Assembly: GCA_038030265.1 (NCBI GenBank)
Contig: CM075941.1
Location: 9,796,001-9,860,000 of the forward strand
DNA length: 64,000 bases
Source: Corythucha ciliata
Lineage: Eukaryota > Arthropoda > Insecta > Hemiptera > Tingidae
Direction of reading: 5' to 3'
Shown: piece after piece, positions 10,948-20,711 of the stretch
How positions within the stretch are numbered: position 1 is the stretch's first letter
How the letters are laid out: every line of letters starts with the position of its first letter
The notes under the pieces: generated by a model
Database searches by the model: none
What the model was told of the DNA's origin: nothing
The model's input: only the letters and a program-made list of their open reading frames with translations
Translations under genes and position numbers: made by a program

Positions 10948-12009
10948 CAGGGGCCTTATTCAACACGATAGCAATCAAATTTCGATTGCAATGTTGCTAT
11001 CCATCAAAGAAACGTTGCTATTCGGCATTCTGCAATTTTAGAAACAATGAATTTGAAGCAACGTTGCTTAGGAGTATTTCTTTAGTAGGTTATTATAGAA
11101 GCACCACCAGACTCTGTTGCTATATCGACAAATTCGATTGCAGTGTTGCTTTCACCATTATCAAACCCCGTTATCATTGTGAATTTTTACTTTCCTCGGG
11201 CTAGCTTTTTTATTCATGTCTGTCATGGGATAAGAACGTCGAAAGTTTATTTTCTCGGCTCGCGTTGCTGATCTTCGCCATTCTGACTTCCGGCACAGCA
11301 GCTTGTGGAGGATCAGCCCACAGCGAGAAGTATTCTAGCTCGAAGTCTCAGATGAGAGTGTTGTGTGGTCGAGAAAGCCGCTAGTCCTGTCGTGAATGGT
11401 TTAGACGTCAACATGTCCGCATGTCGGCATTTTCATCCATGGCATTCTCATCAATTGTTCGCACTCATCTTCGGGAATTTTCCTCGATCCTCGCCTCTCA
11501 ATCGTCGTGAAGAGCCACGCTGCTGATTTCCCACATTACTCGGGTAGATTCTAGCTACTAGTGCTTGATTCTTCGTGGCTACTAGGGCGTGAGGATTCAT
11601 AGTACGCCCCCGCTATAGACGAAAGAAACCGCACGTTTAGACGTGATCCTCATGATCCTCACTGCTGCCTTATTTACATATGTGAACTCTCCCTTAACGA
11701 TATGAATAACAAGCTGTTGGCAATTCCATATAATTTATTATTTGATAGCAATAGAGGCAATTTTAATTTGAATTTACAGACGTTCAAATGCGTAGTTTAT
11801 TTTCTTTCAGTGCATATTTAATGGCTTGGTCTCCTCTAGTATAGTTCTATGGTTATTATTCCGAAGTCGATTTCCAATGTTGCTAAATCGGTATTCTCTA
11901 AAATTGCAATGCGGAAAGGCAACAAATAGATTTCAACAGTTCTACCATAGCAACATTGCTTTCTAGGCAACGTGTAAAAGCTTCGATGTTTTACAGAATA
12001 AGCCCCCAG
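10948..12009. mobile_element. Non-autonomous DNA element with ~150-bp terminal inverted repeats
   Basis: The left end CAGGGGCCTTATTC (10948) and the reverse complement of the right end, CTGGGGGCTTATTC (to 12009), match. Similarity continues about 150 bp inward: GATAGCAA/TTGCTATGG blocks, GCATTCTGCAATTTTAGA against CGCATTGCAATTTTAGAGA, and GCAACGTTGC-like motifs. The 700-bp middle has no recognisable protein. The structure fits a non-autonomous DNA transposon. The flanking octamers do not match, so the superfamily and exact ends are open. Confidence 0.55.
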
Positions 12010-12183
12010 GGCTATAGAGACAAACGAAAACAAGTCATTCGATGATTGCGTCAGAATTGTTGCTATGGAAAAGGCCAGGGAAGAAGCTCAAGAAATTATT
12101 GGAAACCCTGTAGCAAATATCGAACAGGTGAAAACATCCCGTTCCAAAAAGAATGCCTCTGTGTGCAATCGATGCTTGAAAAG

Positions 12184-12918
12184 TCATTGGAATGAGGACG
12201 CAAGCTGCCACATATTTCCGCTTCTTCTCCTCTCGGCTGTTTTGAATACAGCGGACACGTTGCGTGAGATGTAAGAGGGCGCATCAGTGTCTGTGACACG
12301 GATATCAAACAATGCCTCCCTCTGTATTTCCCACACACCTCGACACGCCAGGTCCCCTCGAAGGCCAGGATGTGTGTCGGAAGGTTCCAAAATAATAGGT
12401 TCTTTTAAGCAGTTCCCCCAGGCAGTCTCCATGGGTTGGCCCAACACATCTCGCACTTCATTGTGCCGTCGGGTCATGAGCCCACCAGTCTTACAGCTCA
12501 TTGCGTGTTCGATGGAGAATGTACCTCCACAACCATCACAATTGGAAGGGGTACCTGTTGGAGGGCGCATGTATCGTAACGCGAGGGCATCTCTGAATTG
12601 CGTTGGCGACAAGTCAAAATGTTGCCTTTTTATCGGTAAAACCGAGAGCCACCCCTTCGACTTGCTTCCAGAGAGCTTCTGGATCGACCGTTCCACTGCC
12701 CTCCTGCGATTTTCAGGAAAGTCAATGAGCATTGCTTGAAGAAGCGTCTCCTCCTCTCCTTCTCTTGTCTGAACTGCGGCTTTCTTCTCTGCACCCAATG
12801 TTGCAAGATGGTGCCCGATGACGAAATTGGAGTCACCCAACCGGATTGCATCTGCCAACACTGAAGTTCCCGTTCGTGATGTCTGAAAGAATGGCTGGGC
12901 TGTAGATACCGGCCACAA
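12184..12918 (-). pseudogene. RLE-type LINE: restriction-like endonuclease C-terminal domain
   Basis: The 244-codon open frame holds GWLSVLPIKRQHFDLSPTQF then FRDALALRYM, followed by a zinc knuckle CDGCGGTFSIEHAMSC (C-x2-C-x7-H-x4-C) and RHNEVRDVLG. A nuclease core follows with LRGDLACRG and EALFDIRV, whose two Asp residues fit a PD-(D/E)xK site. The knuckle-plus-nuclease pair at the C-terminus is the layout of LINEs with a restriction-like endonuclease (R2/R4/CRE-type architecture), which nicks target DNA. The WLxxLPL...FRDAL.LRY block is shared with a group of animal RT proteins I know but cannot name to clade. Part of the region between RT and this domain appears deleted. Confidence 0.7.
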
Positions 12919-13062
12919 CCTTTATACCAGAGCCTCCACACAATCAGGATGTACAACAAGGTATGACTTCTGACCTTGAGGGAAGTACCCATAATCTATT
13001 CCCAGCTGTTGAAGCTTATCCCACCAAGTCTTCAGATCAGCAATTTGGCCTTGGGCTGAACT

Positions 13063-13602
13063 TTAGTCCGCGTACCAACATTGGATCACTCTGGAGTCTT
13101 CTAATTGGTTGATCAATGGTAAAGTGGATAAGCCATAGAGCAGCATGGCAAGAGGGTCCCCTTGAGTCACCCCTTCCTTACTGTGTAGCTTTTCTTCACT
13201 TCCCCGGAATACCAGTTCAGCATGTCCACGATATGTGTTGTATAGGAACTGGGCGCATCTTGGCCAGAGAACTCTTGCATGCCATAAAGCCGCAGCTCTA
13301 TCCATCACGTTGAAAGCGTTCTTTGCATCCACTAGAAGGAGGCCCCAATTGGAATCAGGAGAGGAGTTTTCCAAGAACAAAGAGTCCATAGTGTGCACCG
13401 CCCCTTCTATACCAGCTGCTAGACCTCCACAGAGTTGTTTTTTCTTGCATGCTGCTGTTTCCTCACCAGTTGCTAGAGCCATGACTTTCCCGAGAATCCT
13501 CCGCAAGCATTCTCCGACTCCTATGGGCCTTACCCCTGGGTTTTTGTCTAATGCTACTAAAACGGCCGGCAACAAGAGCTTGAATCGACTCCCAAGGTAC
13601 AC
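13063..13602 (-). pseudogene. RLE-type LINE: reverse transcriptase palm
   Basis: The 179-codon frame reads NPGVRPIGVGECLRRILGKV, then GGLAAGIEGAVHTM, LLVDAKNAFNVMDR (catalytic Asp of motif A), GVTQGDPLAMLLYGL (motif B) and QCWYAD. The stop falls exactly where the second Asp of YADD should be (13063-13065). Past it the frame continues readably: SSAQGQ, ADLKTWWDKL and YGYFPQGQKS toward 12950. The N-terminal residues overlap the ORF ending at 13463 in another frame, so a frameshift lies near 13590. The protein made cDNA from element RNA; this copy cannot. Confidence 0.75.
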
Positions 13603-14671
13603 TTTGATTTGCCAATCGATTGGCCAGGGCTGCTATCGAAGCCCTTAGCCTTTGACTGTGTCGACCAAAACGTAGCAAAAAATCAGCCCATTGTTCTGCT
13701 GTTGATCCACCTGGGCCTCCTCCTCCATGGAGTTTCCTAGCTACCAATTCCACGTGTTCCTCCGTGATTTGTATTCCCAGCAACGGAGGGATATCTACAC
13801 CATCTGAAGCCACTAGTAGTGATGGTTCAGGCATGACTAGGTCCGGATGTTTTTCTCTGAGTTCATCTAGAACCGTTCTCTCCTGGTCATCAATTAGTGA
13901 TTCAGGGGCAAGGATGGTCGATGTTCCACCTTCCTCTAGCCAGCGAACTGCTTCTCTTACCTTCCCTCGGAGCATTAGGCGGTGGAATATTTTAATTACG
14001 TGTTCATCACTCATCAGTCTTTCCTTCTTTGGTTGCTTGTGGCAGACTAATATCTTATCTTGCAATAGAGCTTCTTGTATTAAGGCGTCATAGTGCCCCT
14101 GCTCCCACAGCCTGAGCCTTCGATCTAATAGTGTGCGAATATCCTTAGAATGTTTCACCATCCTATCCCGTTGGAGGATGACCGATATGTAGACAAACAT
14201 CCGCTCGTAGGGGTATGTGCCGTCCACTAGTGCATCTAGCTCACTTGTTAGATAGTCAATAACTCGGCATGTCACTGTACCATTCGGTAAGTCGTATTGT
14301 TTTCCTGTTAACTTTGTTATATTCCTCCATCTTTTGTACCAGACTCCAGTTCCATTTCCTGGTCGATTTATGTAAGGAGCCCCATATAGTTCTTCGAGCG
14401 TTATTAATGATGTTGGATTGTCCTCTGATGTAACGGCATCTCGTGGGTCGGCGCCTAATGTATCGGTTCCTTGATGGTCGGCGGCTGGTATGTTTGCGTC
14501 TCGTGGTCCATTTGCATGATTCATCATATTCGCACAAGCAGGAGCCCTGGAAAGATGCCCATTTAGGCTAATGAAGGACCTTCCGCAACCATTGCAGGTT
14601 GACCTAGGCCGAGGCGTGGCTGCAAAACTATCTGTGCTTGATGCGCGTGATGTATCTTGGGAGCCAAACAT
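13463..14671 (-). pseudogene. RLE-type LINE: N-terminal zinc finger and RT N-region
   Basis: The open frame runs to 14746, but its first residues translate a poly(T) tract (14696-14716), so I take the Met at 14671 (MFGSQDTSRASS) as the likelier start. A finger CNGCGRSFISLNGHLSRAPAC sits at residues ~25-45 from that Met; such N-terminal fingers bind target DNA in R2-like LINEs. An acidic/polar linker follows, then GTGVWYKRWRNITKLTGKQY and a helical region. KLHGGGGPGGSTAEQWADFLLRFG (from about residue 300) corresponds to the start of the RT domain. The frame is lost near 13590 and continues in the ORF to the left. The 5' end of this element recurs at 35768-35998. Confidence 0.65.
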
Positions 14672-14937
14672 GTGTGTCCAACGAAACCAGGCAGAATTTT
14701 TTTTTTTTTTTTTTTTCAATTTTTTTAGGTTGAAACTGCTGAACAAAAACTCCGCGATCCTACATGTCGGCTATCCGAAATGATTAACTCTCATTATGGT
14801 CCGCAATATCCAGAAGGTATCTGCCAAAATTCACTTTCCTACACTGCCTTTTTCCCTCTTTTTTTCGACAATAATTTGAGGAGCAAGTTTTCACGATACA
14901 CTTCTGAATGCTTCACTTGTATTTAGGAAGACTATTA

Positions 14938-15033
14938 AGATCTTACATTTATTATTACCTTCGTTTATTTTAATCAGTTGTTCTAAAAAATATAATTTGT
15001 TCAATCACGAACTATTTTTACGAACACGTTACA
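14938..15033 (+). repeat. LTR fragment related to that at 7279-7374
   Basis: About 95 bp nearly identical to the LTR end in front of the Gag at 7375, here ending GAACACGTTACA. No PBS or gag follows, so it is a solo LTR remnant or truncated end. The same fragment is in block B at 36265-36360. Confidence 0.55.
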
Positions 15034-15224
15034 GAATACAAACAAATTATTCCCGTAACGGATCGCCCGGTGCCAACGTCTTCACCATGATCTGCGTCGC
15101 TGTAGCATTCCAATTCCCCAGACATGTATCCCCTCTTGTACGTTGTTTTCTTTAACCACATCCGGTAACCCTCGGAAATCACCTTTATACCCAATTAAAA
15201 CTCCTTCTTTTAGGGCTCCTTTAA

Positions 15225-15416
15225 CAGTTTCCAGGCCAGTTTGTCAGTTTCCTGGTCTCTTTCTCAATTTGGCCTTAGTCATTTTGTCAGTTTTCAGGCC
15301 ACTGAGCCAGTTGCCAGGCCACTTCGTCCGTATCGAGGCCAATTTGTCTGTTTCCAGGCCGCCTTTACAGTTTCGGACAATTTTGTCAGTTTTCAAAGCC
15401 ACTGAACCAGTTTCTG
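15225..15416. repeat. 20-bp minisatellite (about 9.5 units)
   Basis: Units of about 20 bp close to CAGTTTCCAGGCCACTTTGT follow one another with moderate divergence. The spurious open frame across it reads repeated VSRP/FPG-like peptides. The copy in block B is at 36551-36742 and differs by a few single-base indels. Confidence 0.8.
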
Positions 15417-15449
15417 AAAACAAATATACCTCCTGTACACACGCGTAAT

Positions 15450-17129
15450 TATAAGTAGGACCTATGAAATAAAAACCTTCGACCGACAATTCAAATATTC
15501 AGTTGGAATCAGCAAAGACAAAAAAAAAAATGTTTGAATTTACTTTTTTCGTGTCGTCTTCTTCTTAGCGAAATATGATAATCAGTTATTTTTTATACAG
15601 GTATGAGGGAAGACAATTTTACAGGGTGACGATGATTCAGGTTGGTTTTGTTGGGGGGGGGGGGAGAGCTTCAGCAAGCTAAAAAAACGAAAAAGGAAAC
15701 TCCCTTTTAAGATGAGCTCTTTTTTTTTCTTTTTTTTTAAATGATTAAATTAATTTTCGGGGAGGTCATTTTTCAAAGTGCCCCTTTGAATTATCCTCTC
15801 ACACAGTTCCCTGCTTTGACTCTACAGAAGAGAGAAGTTGAGGATGAAAGGATGGTGACTCGTGGTAGTGGTGGAGGGGGTGGGGGTGGGTAAGAAGATT
15901 GAATTTAAGGCTTAGCTAAAAACGAAAACGACAGCGAAATCATAATACAGGTATTAACAAACGGCTTGGATGCCGTTGGGAGAGGGGATGGTCCTTTTAA
16001 GTAAAAAGAGAGAGAAAAAATAAAAAAAAAAGAAGACGGTTATAGGAATAAAAAAGATAACGGTAAATAAGGATTGCTATAAGGAAGTTGAGTTCTTGAA
16101 GGGGTTTTGAAAGAAATTGTGGTGCGGGGAGGAGGATGAGGGATTTAAAATTGAACCCCTTATATTCGTTTTCCCAGCCTTTTGAAATTTGTAAGGGATC
16201 TTCCTTTTTCTCTTTTCTCCCACCTAAATCCTCTTCAGACCTGAAGATGAAGAGGGAAAATCGCTGACCAATTATAAAATACGAATCATTAGCGAGGGGA
16301 AAACATATTTCCTTGGGCTTTCCACAGAGGAAGTTGCAGCGGGAGGAGGGGACCGGAAAATTTTACGGTAATCAGTTTTCCCACATTTCCTGCGTAAAAA
16401 AAAAAAAAAAAAAAAAGAAGAAGAAAAAAAGGACGGCAGAATGGTACCTTGGTGCAGAGGTGGATGAAAAGAATCTGGGGAGAATACTAGTAATGAACTT
16501 CCTCTCTCCCGGGTTTCTCTACGACTTTTTTTTTTTTTTTTTTTCCTCTTTTTCTTTCTCTGTTCCACACTCTTCTCCTACTTCTCTCTTCTAATTCCTT
16601 TTTTTTTTTTTTTTTTTTCTTTCTTACCTTTTTGGAAACATCCACCGCTCAACCGGGTTCTTTTTTGGGGCTCTTTGTTGAAAATTGAAAAGAGTGAGAG
16701 AGACCACTGCTAATGAAGCGTAACTGAACCCTCCCCCTCTTTTTTAACCAACATATTACCGTACAGTATAGGTACTCTTTTTGAATAAAAACAAACATCA
16801 TTAGCATTTTGTGTAAAAACAAAGTCTTAGGTAAAAAGACAAATATTTTGCAATCTTTTTACTTCCATGTTCCCTAAGGGGATGGAAGTGTGGTGTTCGT
16901 GAAAAAAAATCGAGTCCGAGCTGACATTTTCCTTATAAATCGTCTGTTCAAACTATAAAATACGAAGTTCAAGCTCGTTATCCCCAAAGAAATTCGAGGC
17001 CAAATAACAAAGCGCTTGATTTGGATACAACCAGTAATGTCCTGTTAAAACATCTCCCCAAAAAAGCGATAGTACTTCTTGCCCATCTTTTTATTAAAAT
17101 GTTGTTCGTCAGTCGACTTCGAAACTTAA
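15450..17129. other. No gene recognised; homopolymer-rich non-coding stretch
   Basis: The stretch contains many mononucleotide runs: G at 15651-15663, A near 16396-16417 (interrupted by GAAGAAG), T near 16526-16543 and 16599-16618. Apparent open frames are translations of these runs. It is repeated in block B at 36780-38439, where the runs differ in length, as expected of slippage or sequencing error. Confidence 0.5.
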
Positions 17130-17903
17130 ATTTGTTTAGCAACAAATTATCTAGACAAAAATAAGGCCGAATACTATACTTATCAACTTAAAAGCGAGCG
17201 CTGTTTCAGAGTTGTCATTCGCGGTTTACATTACACGTGCGATACGAAACTTATGCTGGACGAGTTGAAGGAACTCGGCTACGCGCCATCACAAATGTTA
17301 CCAGTTTTACATCCAATTACTAAATGTCCATTACCACTTTTCTTCCTGGATTTAAACCCCAGCCCCATGAATGAGTCTATATACAAACTGGAACGTCTTT
17401 ACGGGGCAGTCATAAAAGTGGAACCTCCAAAACCAAAACGAAACGTGTTGCAATCTACCAACTGCCAAGACTTCGGGCACTCAAAAAACTTCTACAGAAG
17501 TTCAAGATGCGTGAAATGTGAAGGCCACCATCCAACAAATAAATGCACTCAGGATGCAAAAATTCCACCTCGTTGTGTCAATTGCAAAGGTCAGCATACA
17601 GCCAATTACCGAGGGTACCCAGCCCACAAAACACTTCAGTCGAGTCAACCTGCACAGCTATTCACGAAACGCAGGCTCACTGCTCGGTCGTACCCACAAA
17701 AACCTGTATTTGACTCGCCTGTTGACAATGAAGGAAGGCAAGGTACTAGGCCAACGTATGCCGAAGTCATTAAACCTCGTAGCGACAACAGCAGTGATCT
17801 ACTCAAAAAACTTGTGGACAAAATTGATTCACTTCTATCAATAATACAACCTCTAATTCTAACTCTCACACAAGTTCTCCCTGTTCTTCTCTCAAATAAA
17901 TGA
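17130..17903 (+). pseudogene. LINE-X ORF1: Jockey-type nucleic-acid-binding protein
   Basis: The frame is open from 17130 (after a stop at 17127) to the TGA at 17901; the first Met is at 17253 but the domain starts upstream. CFRVVIRGLHYTCDTKLMLD and the following residues form the domain that precedes the zinc knuckles in Jockey ORF1 proteins (PRE_C2HC), with PLPLFFLDLNPSP and IKVEPPKPKR. Three CCHC knuckles follow. The first is damaged (STNCQDFGHSKNFY, lacking two Cys); then CVKCEGHHPTNKC and CVNCKGQHTANYRGY with the last Cys changed. A hydrophobic C-terminus ends in LLSNK. The ORF1 protein packages LINE RNA. The stop overlaps the ORF2 start. Confidence 0.8.
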
Positions 17904-18161
17904 CAGATTTTGCAAAAAGCCCTTTGAATGTAGGCATCTGGAACGCTAGAGGCGTTTACCAGAAAGTTCATGAGCTCAAACATTTTCTGAACACGTACAA
18001 TATTGATGTCTTCATGATAAGTGAAACTAAGCTAGCTCCACATTGTAATTTCTATGTACCGGGATGTAACGTATACCGAGCGGACCATCCATCTTATGAT
18101 AGAAAAGGAGGGTCAGCAATAATAATAATAATAAAATCTTCGTTCGCTCATGATGAACTAC
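17900..18161 (+). pseudogene. LINE-X ORF2 start: endonuclease N-terminal part
   Basis: ATG at 17900 overlaps the ORF1 stop in ATGA. The protein begins MTDFAKSPLNVGIWNARGVY, with the catalytic Asn of the WNARG motif. It continues KVHELKHFL, DVFMISETKL (catalytic Glu) and GSAIIIIIKSSFAHDELL. The frame then runs into an LTR element inserted at 18162. The rest of the domain resumes at 23397. This is an APE-type endonuclease used to nick target DNA. The continuous frame on both sides of the insertion shows that LINE-X was in place first. Confidence 0.85.
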
Positions 18162-18565
18162 TGTAACGGGTGGAAAACCCCGTTGACGTGGGGGAGTTTT
18201 AGGGGAGAAATGATTGTTTTTTGGGTCCAATAGGTATTTTTATTAGTTAAGTATTTTTAAACAGTATTCTCTCAACTCTTCTCACAATTATTTAGATTCA
18301 AGGGATGGCTGGAAGGGGACTCTCTATTAACAGTGGAGGGGGGGGGGGGCAACAGCTAGTTGGTGGTGTTGATGAAGGGAACGCCGGACAGGGACTCTTT
18401 TCCTTTTTCCTCGATGCCCTCCTCGTGCTTGGGGATATTGGTGGAAGGAAGGGGAAAATGCTTACTAGGCGTTCTCATGGATTTCCTCCGATTCGTTTCT
18501 CTTTTTATTTGGTTTTTCAATTGATTGATTTAAATATTCCTCTTGGCCTTGATGTACTCGTTACA
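18162..18565 (-). repeat. 3' LTR of the minus-strand LTR element (block A)
   Basis: On the plus strand the LTR starts TGTAACGGGTGG and ends GTACTCGTTACA. In element orientation it starts TGTAACGAGTAC and ends CACCCGTTACA, i.e. TG...CA with 7-bp terminal inverted repeats. It matches 22999-23396 closely; the main differences are in the G run near 18339-18348. Confidence 0.85.
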
Positions 18566-18579
18566 CTACCCTCTTCTTC
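18566..18579 (-). promoter_or_regulatory. Polypurine tract of the LTR element
   Basis: In element orientation GAAGAAGAGGGTAG lies directly before TGTAACGAG of the 3' LTR. This is the expected position and composition for the plus-strand primer, and it fixes the element on the minus strand. Confidence 0.6.
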
Positions 18580-18743
18580 ATGAGACCAGCGTCCTCGCTG
18601 GAACTTGTCTTATTTCTTGGAATGTCAGAAGTTTTGTAGAGAAAGAAGTTGAAGAGGCAGAGGTGTGTCGCTTGATACATCCTTCGAGCAGTTCATTGGC
18701 CAAATAATTTTGGTTGTGGTCGAATCATGCCCTCCGGATTGTG

Positions 18744-19022
18744 TTAGTTTGAGGTGGCGTGGTGTTCGGTGAGACTGTTGTCCATGGCGTTGGCGAAGGC
18801 GGCAGTATCACGCCAGAGTAAGCCGATGAAAATAGGAATTAGAGTAAGGTAAGGCCAATGTGAGCGAGGGGGGGGGGGCGGTTGACGATTATGAGTTGAT
18901 GCACGAGGTGGTCGTAGAGAGGAATAAGAGATTAAGGAATTATGATGGTGGGAGGTGGTTGGAGGGGCTAGGATGCTGGTGAAATACATTGTCATAATTA
19001 TAATAATATATGTATAGTTCAT
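18744..19022 (-). CDS. Short open frame near the 3' LTR, unknown
   Basis: The 92-codon minus-strand frame starts MNYTYIIIIMTMYFTSILAP, is Pro/His/Ser-rich in the middle (THNRQPPPPPRSHW) and has a hydrophobic stretch PYLTLIPIFIGLLW before AFANAMDNSLTEH. The two hydrophobic segments could span a membrane, which would recall an Env-like or accessory product, but I see no family motif. Related frames are in B (39955-40140) and C (47347-47640), with length changes in the poly(Pro)-coding C run. It may be non-functional. Confidence 0.3.
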   Translation of the reverse strand: MNYTYIIIIMTMYFTSILAPPTTSHHHNSLISYSSLRPPRASTHNRQPPPPPRSHWPYLTLIPIFIGLLWRDTAAFANAMDNSLTEHHATSN

Positions 19023-19076
19023 TTCAATTGAGAAGAATTTAGTTCAATAATTAGGTAATAGTTTCTTTATCTTCTA

Positions 19077-19398
19077 TGGGAATTTGCCATGAGGGCCTTC
19101 CTGCAACTTGACGACCTGTGGGAAGTAGTCAACGGAACGGCAGAAAACGAAGTAAAAGACAGAAAAACACTTTCAAAGATTATATTAGCAATCGAGACAG
19201 TCAATTACTCGCACGTCCAAAACGCTACGTCGGCGGCAGAAGCTTGGGCGTCCCTAGAATGAGCCTTTGAGGACTCTGGCCTAACGAGGAGAGTCGGACT
19301 TCTCAGATCTCTTGAGACTACTCGACTAGATCAATTCAAAACTGTTGAGGAATACGTAGACAAGAGCATTACCACTGCTCACAAGCTCAACCAAATAA
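19077..19398 (+). pseudogene. Ty1/Copia Gag fragment, 5'-truncated
   Basis: The frame enters in mid-domain with WEFAMRAFLQLDDLWEVVNG. It continues KIILAIETVNYSHVQNATSA, hits a stop at 19259, then FEDSGLTRRVGLLRSLETTR and VEEYVDKSITTAHKLNQI. This is the capsid helix region of Copia Gag (UBN2 family). The 5' LTR, PBS and start are missing; the boundary at about 19076 is shared exactly with block C (47690), so A and C descend from one rearranged copy. The next codons already belong to the integrase C-terminus, so zinc knuckle, protease and integrase core are deleted. Confidence 0.8.
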
Positions 19399-20711
19399 AG
19401 TTTAAAGTAGACGAGGTCTGGACCGGCAAAAAACCGGACGTCTCTCACCTTCGAGTCTTTGGTTGCAAAGCGTACGCTCACATGCCCAAGACTTTAAGAA
19501 AAAAATGGGACCCCAAGTCAAGAAAGCTTCTCTTCATTGGGTACAGTGACTTGAAAAAGGGCTATAGGTTAATTGGCCCCCTGACAAAAGAAATTATTTT
19601 TAGCAGGGACGTAGTATTTTTTGAAGAAAGAAACAAATCCCCAGCCGGATTTGAACAGGAAACCAGCTCTGCAGATGCCGTTATTGCCGGATTCCCAATA
19701 ATCGAAAATGACCAGTACGATGATAAACAACCGGAATCTGAATCTGATCAGGAAAATGAGCAGCCTACAGTGACTGGAGAAGTGCAAAATCCGGATCCAG
19801 CTAACGAAAATCCGCATGATACAGCGCAACTTCGCAGATCATCCCGACCGCACAAACCGAAGGACATGTCGGACTACGTCACGTATTTTTCTAAAAATAA
19901 TGAAGACGACCATGACGGCTGCCTGTCTATCAACCAGGCTATGGAAGGGGAAGATCGGGACTATTGGAAAAAAGCAATCAAGAGCGAGTTACATTCTCTT
20001 GTTAAAAACAACACTTACGAGGTAGTTGATTGTCCCAAAGGCAAAAAACCGCTAAAGACGAAATGGGTTCTCAAAAAGAAGACGGATAACTCCAGCAAGA
20101 ATTACAAGTACAAGGCGCGACTGGTAGTTAAAGGTTGCGCTCAACAGTACGGTCTGGACTACAAAGAAACTTTTTCTCCCGTGGTGAAATACGCCTCTTT
20201 AAGATACCTCTTCTCCTTAGCAGTCAAGCACGACTTGAGTATCGACCACATGGACGTGACGACAGCCTATCTGTTTGGCGATCTAGATGAAGACATATAC
20301 GTGACACCCCCCAACGAAGACGAAACGAATCGACCAGGTGAAAAGGTTTGGAAACTGAGAAAGGCGATCTACGGGTTAAAACAAGGAGGCCGGTGCTGGA
20401 ATTGTAAACTTCATCAAGTATTAACAGAATTAAAACTAACTCGGTCGAAATCGGACCCATGCATTTATTACAATAGCGGCGAAAGAAACATATTAGTGGT
20501 CGCGGTTTATGTCGACGATTTGCTAATTTTCTCCAACTCACTGTACCTAAAAAATTATGTGAAAAATCAGTTGGGAAAACATTTCGAGATGAAAGACCTT
20601 GGACCAATCAGTGAGTGCCTTGGGATGAGAATCACAAGAGATGTGGAGAGCGGAAAGCTTTGGATCGACCAGACGAATACGCAAAAGAAGTCCTTGAAAA
20701 GTTTCACATGA
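19399..20711 (+). pseudogene. Ty1/Copia integrase C-terminus and reverse transcriptase
   Basis: VWTGKKPDVSHLRVFGCKAY is the end of the Copia integrase, including its GKKP signature. The frame from 19482 is open for 409 codons. It has the chromodomain-like segment KLLFIGYSDLKKGYRLIGP, an acidic linker, then the RT: YWKKAIKSELHSLVKNNTYE, KARLVVKGCAQQYGLDYKET, FSPVVKYASLRYLFSLAVKH, MDVTTAYLFGDLDEDIYV, AIYGLKQGGRCW and VAVYVDDLLIFSN with the catalytic YVDD. The frame shifts near 20690. It copies element RNA into cDNA. It is the best-preserved pol region here, but it cannot be active as part of this deleted element. Confidence 0.9.

Larger units (their letters stand above)
8607..10948. repeat. 28-bp inverted repeat arms 2.3 kb apart
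   Basis: GTACACACGGAGACTTTT and the ten bases after it (8607-8634) reappear as their reverse complement at 10921-10948 with one mismatch. They could be the termini of a decayed DNA transposon of about 2.34 kb, or two opposed copies of a small dispersed repeat. I see no target-site duplication and no transposase between them. The interval contains other foldback elements (9101-9283, 9544-9679) that would then be nested. Confidence 0.4.

Noticed and set aside
12287..13648. Plus-strand frames of 137-150 codons
   Set aside because: Antisense shadows of the RLE-type LINE, whose motifs read on the minus strand.
16272..16594. Lys-rich and Phe-rich frames on both strands
   Set aside because: Translations of poly(A)/poly(T) tracts without any motif.
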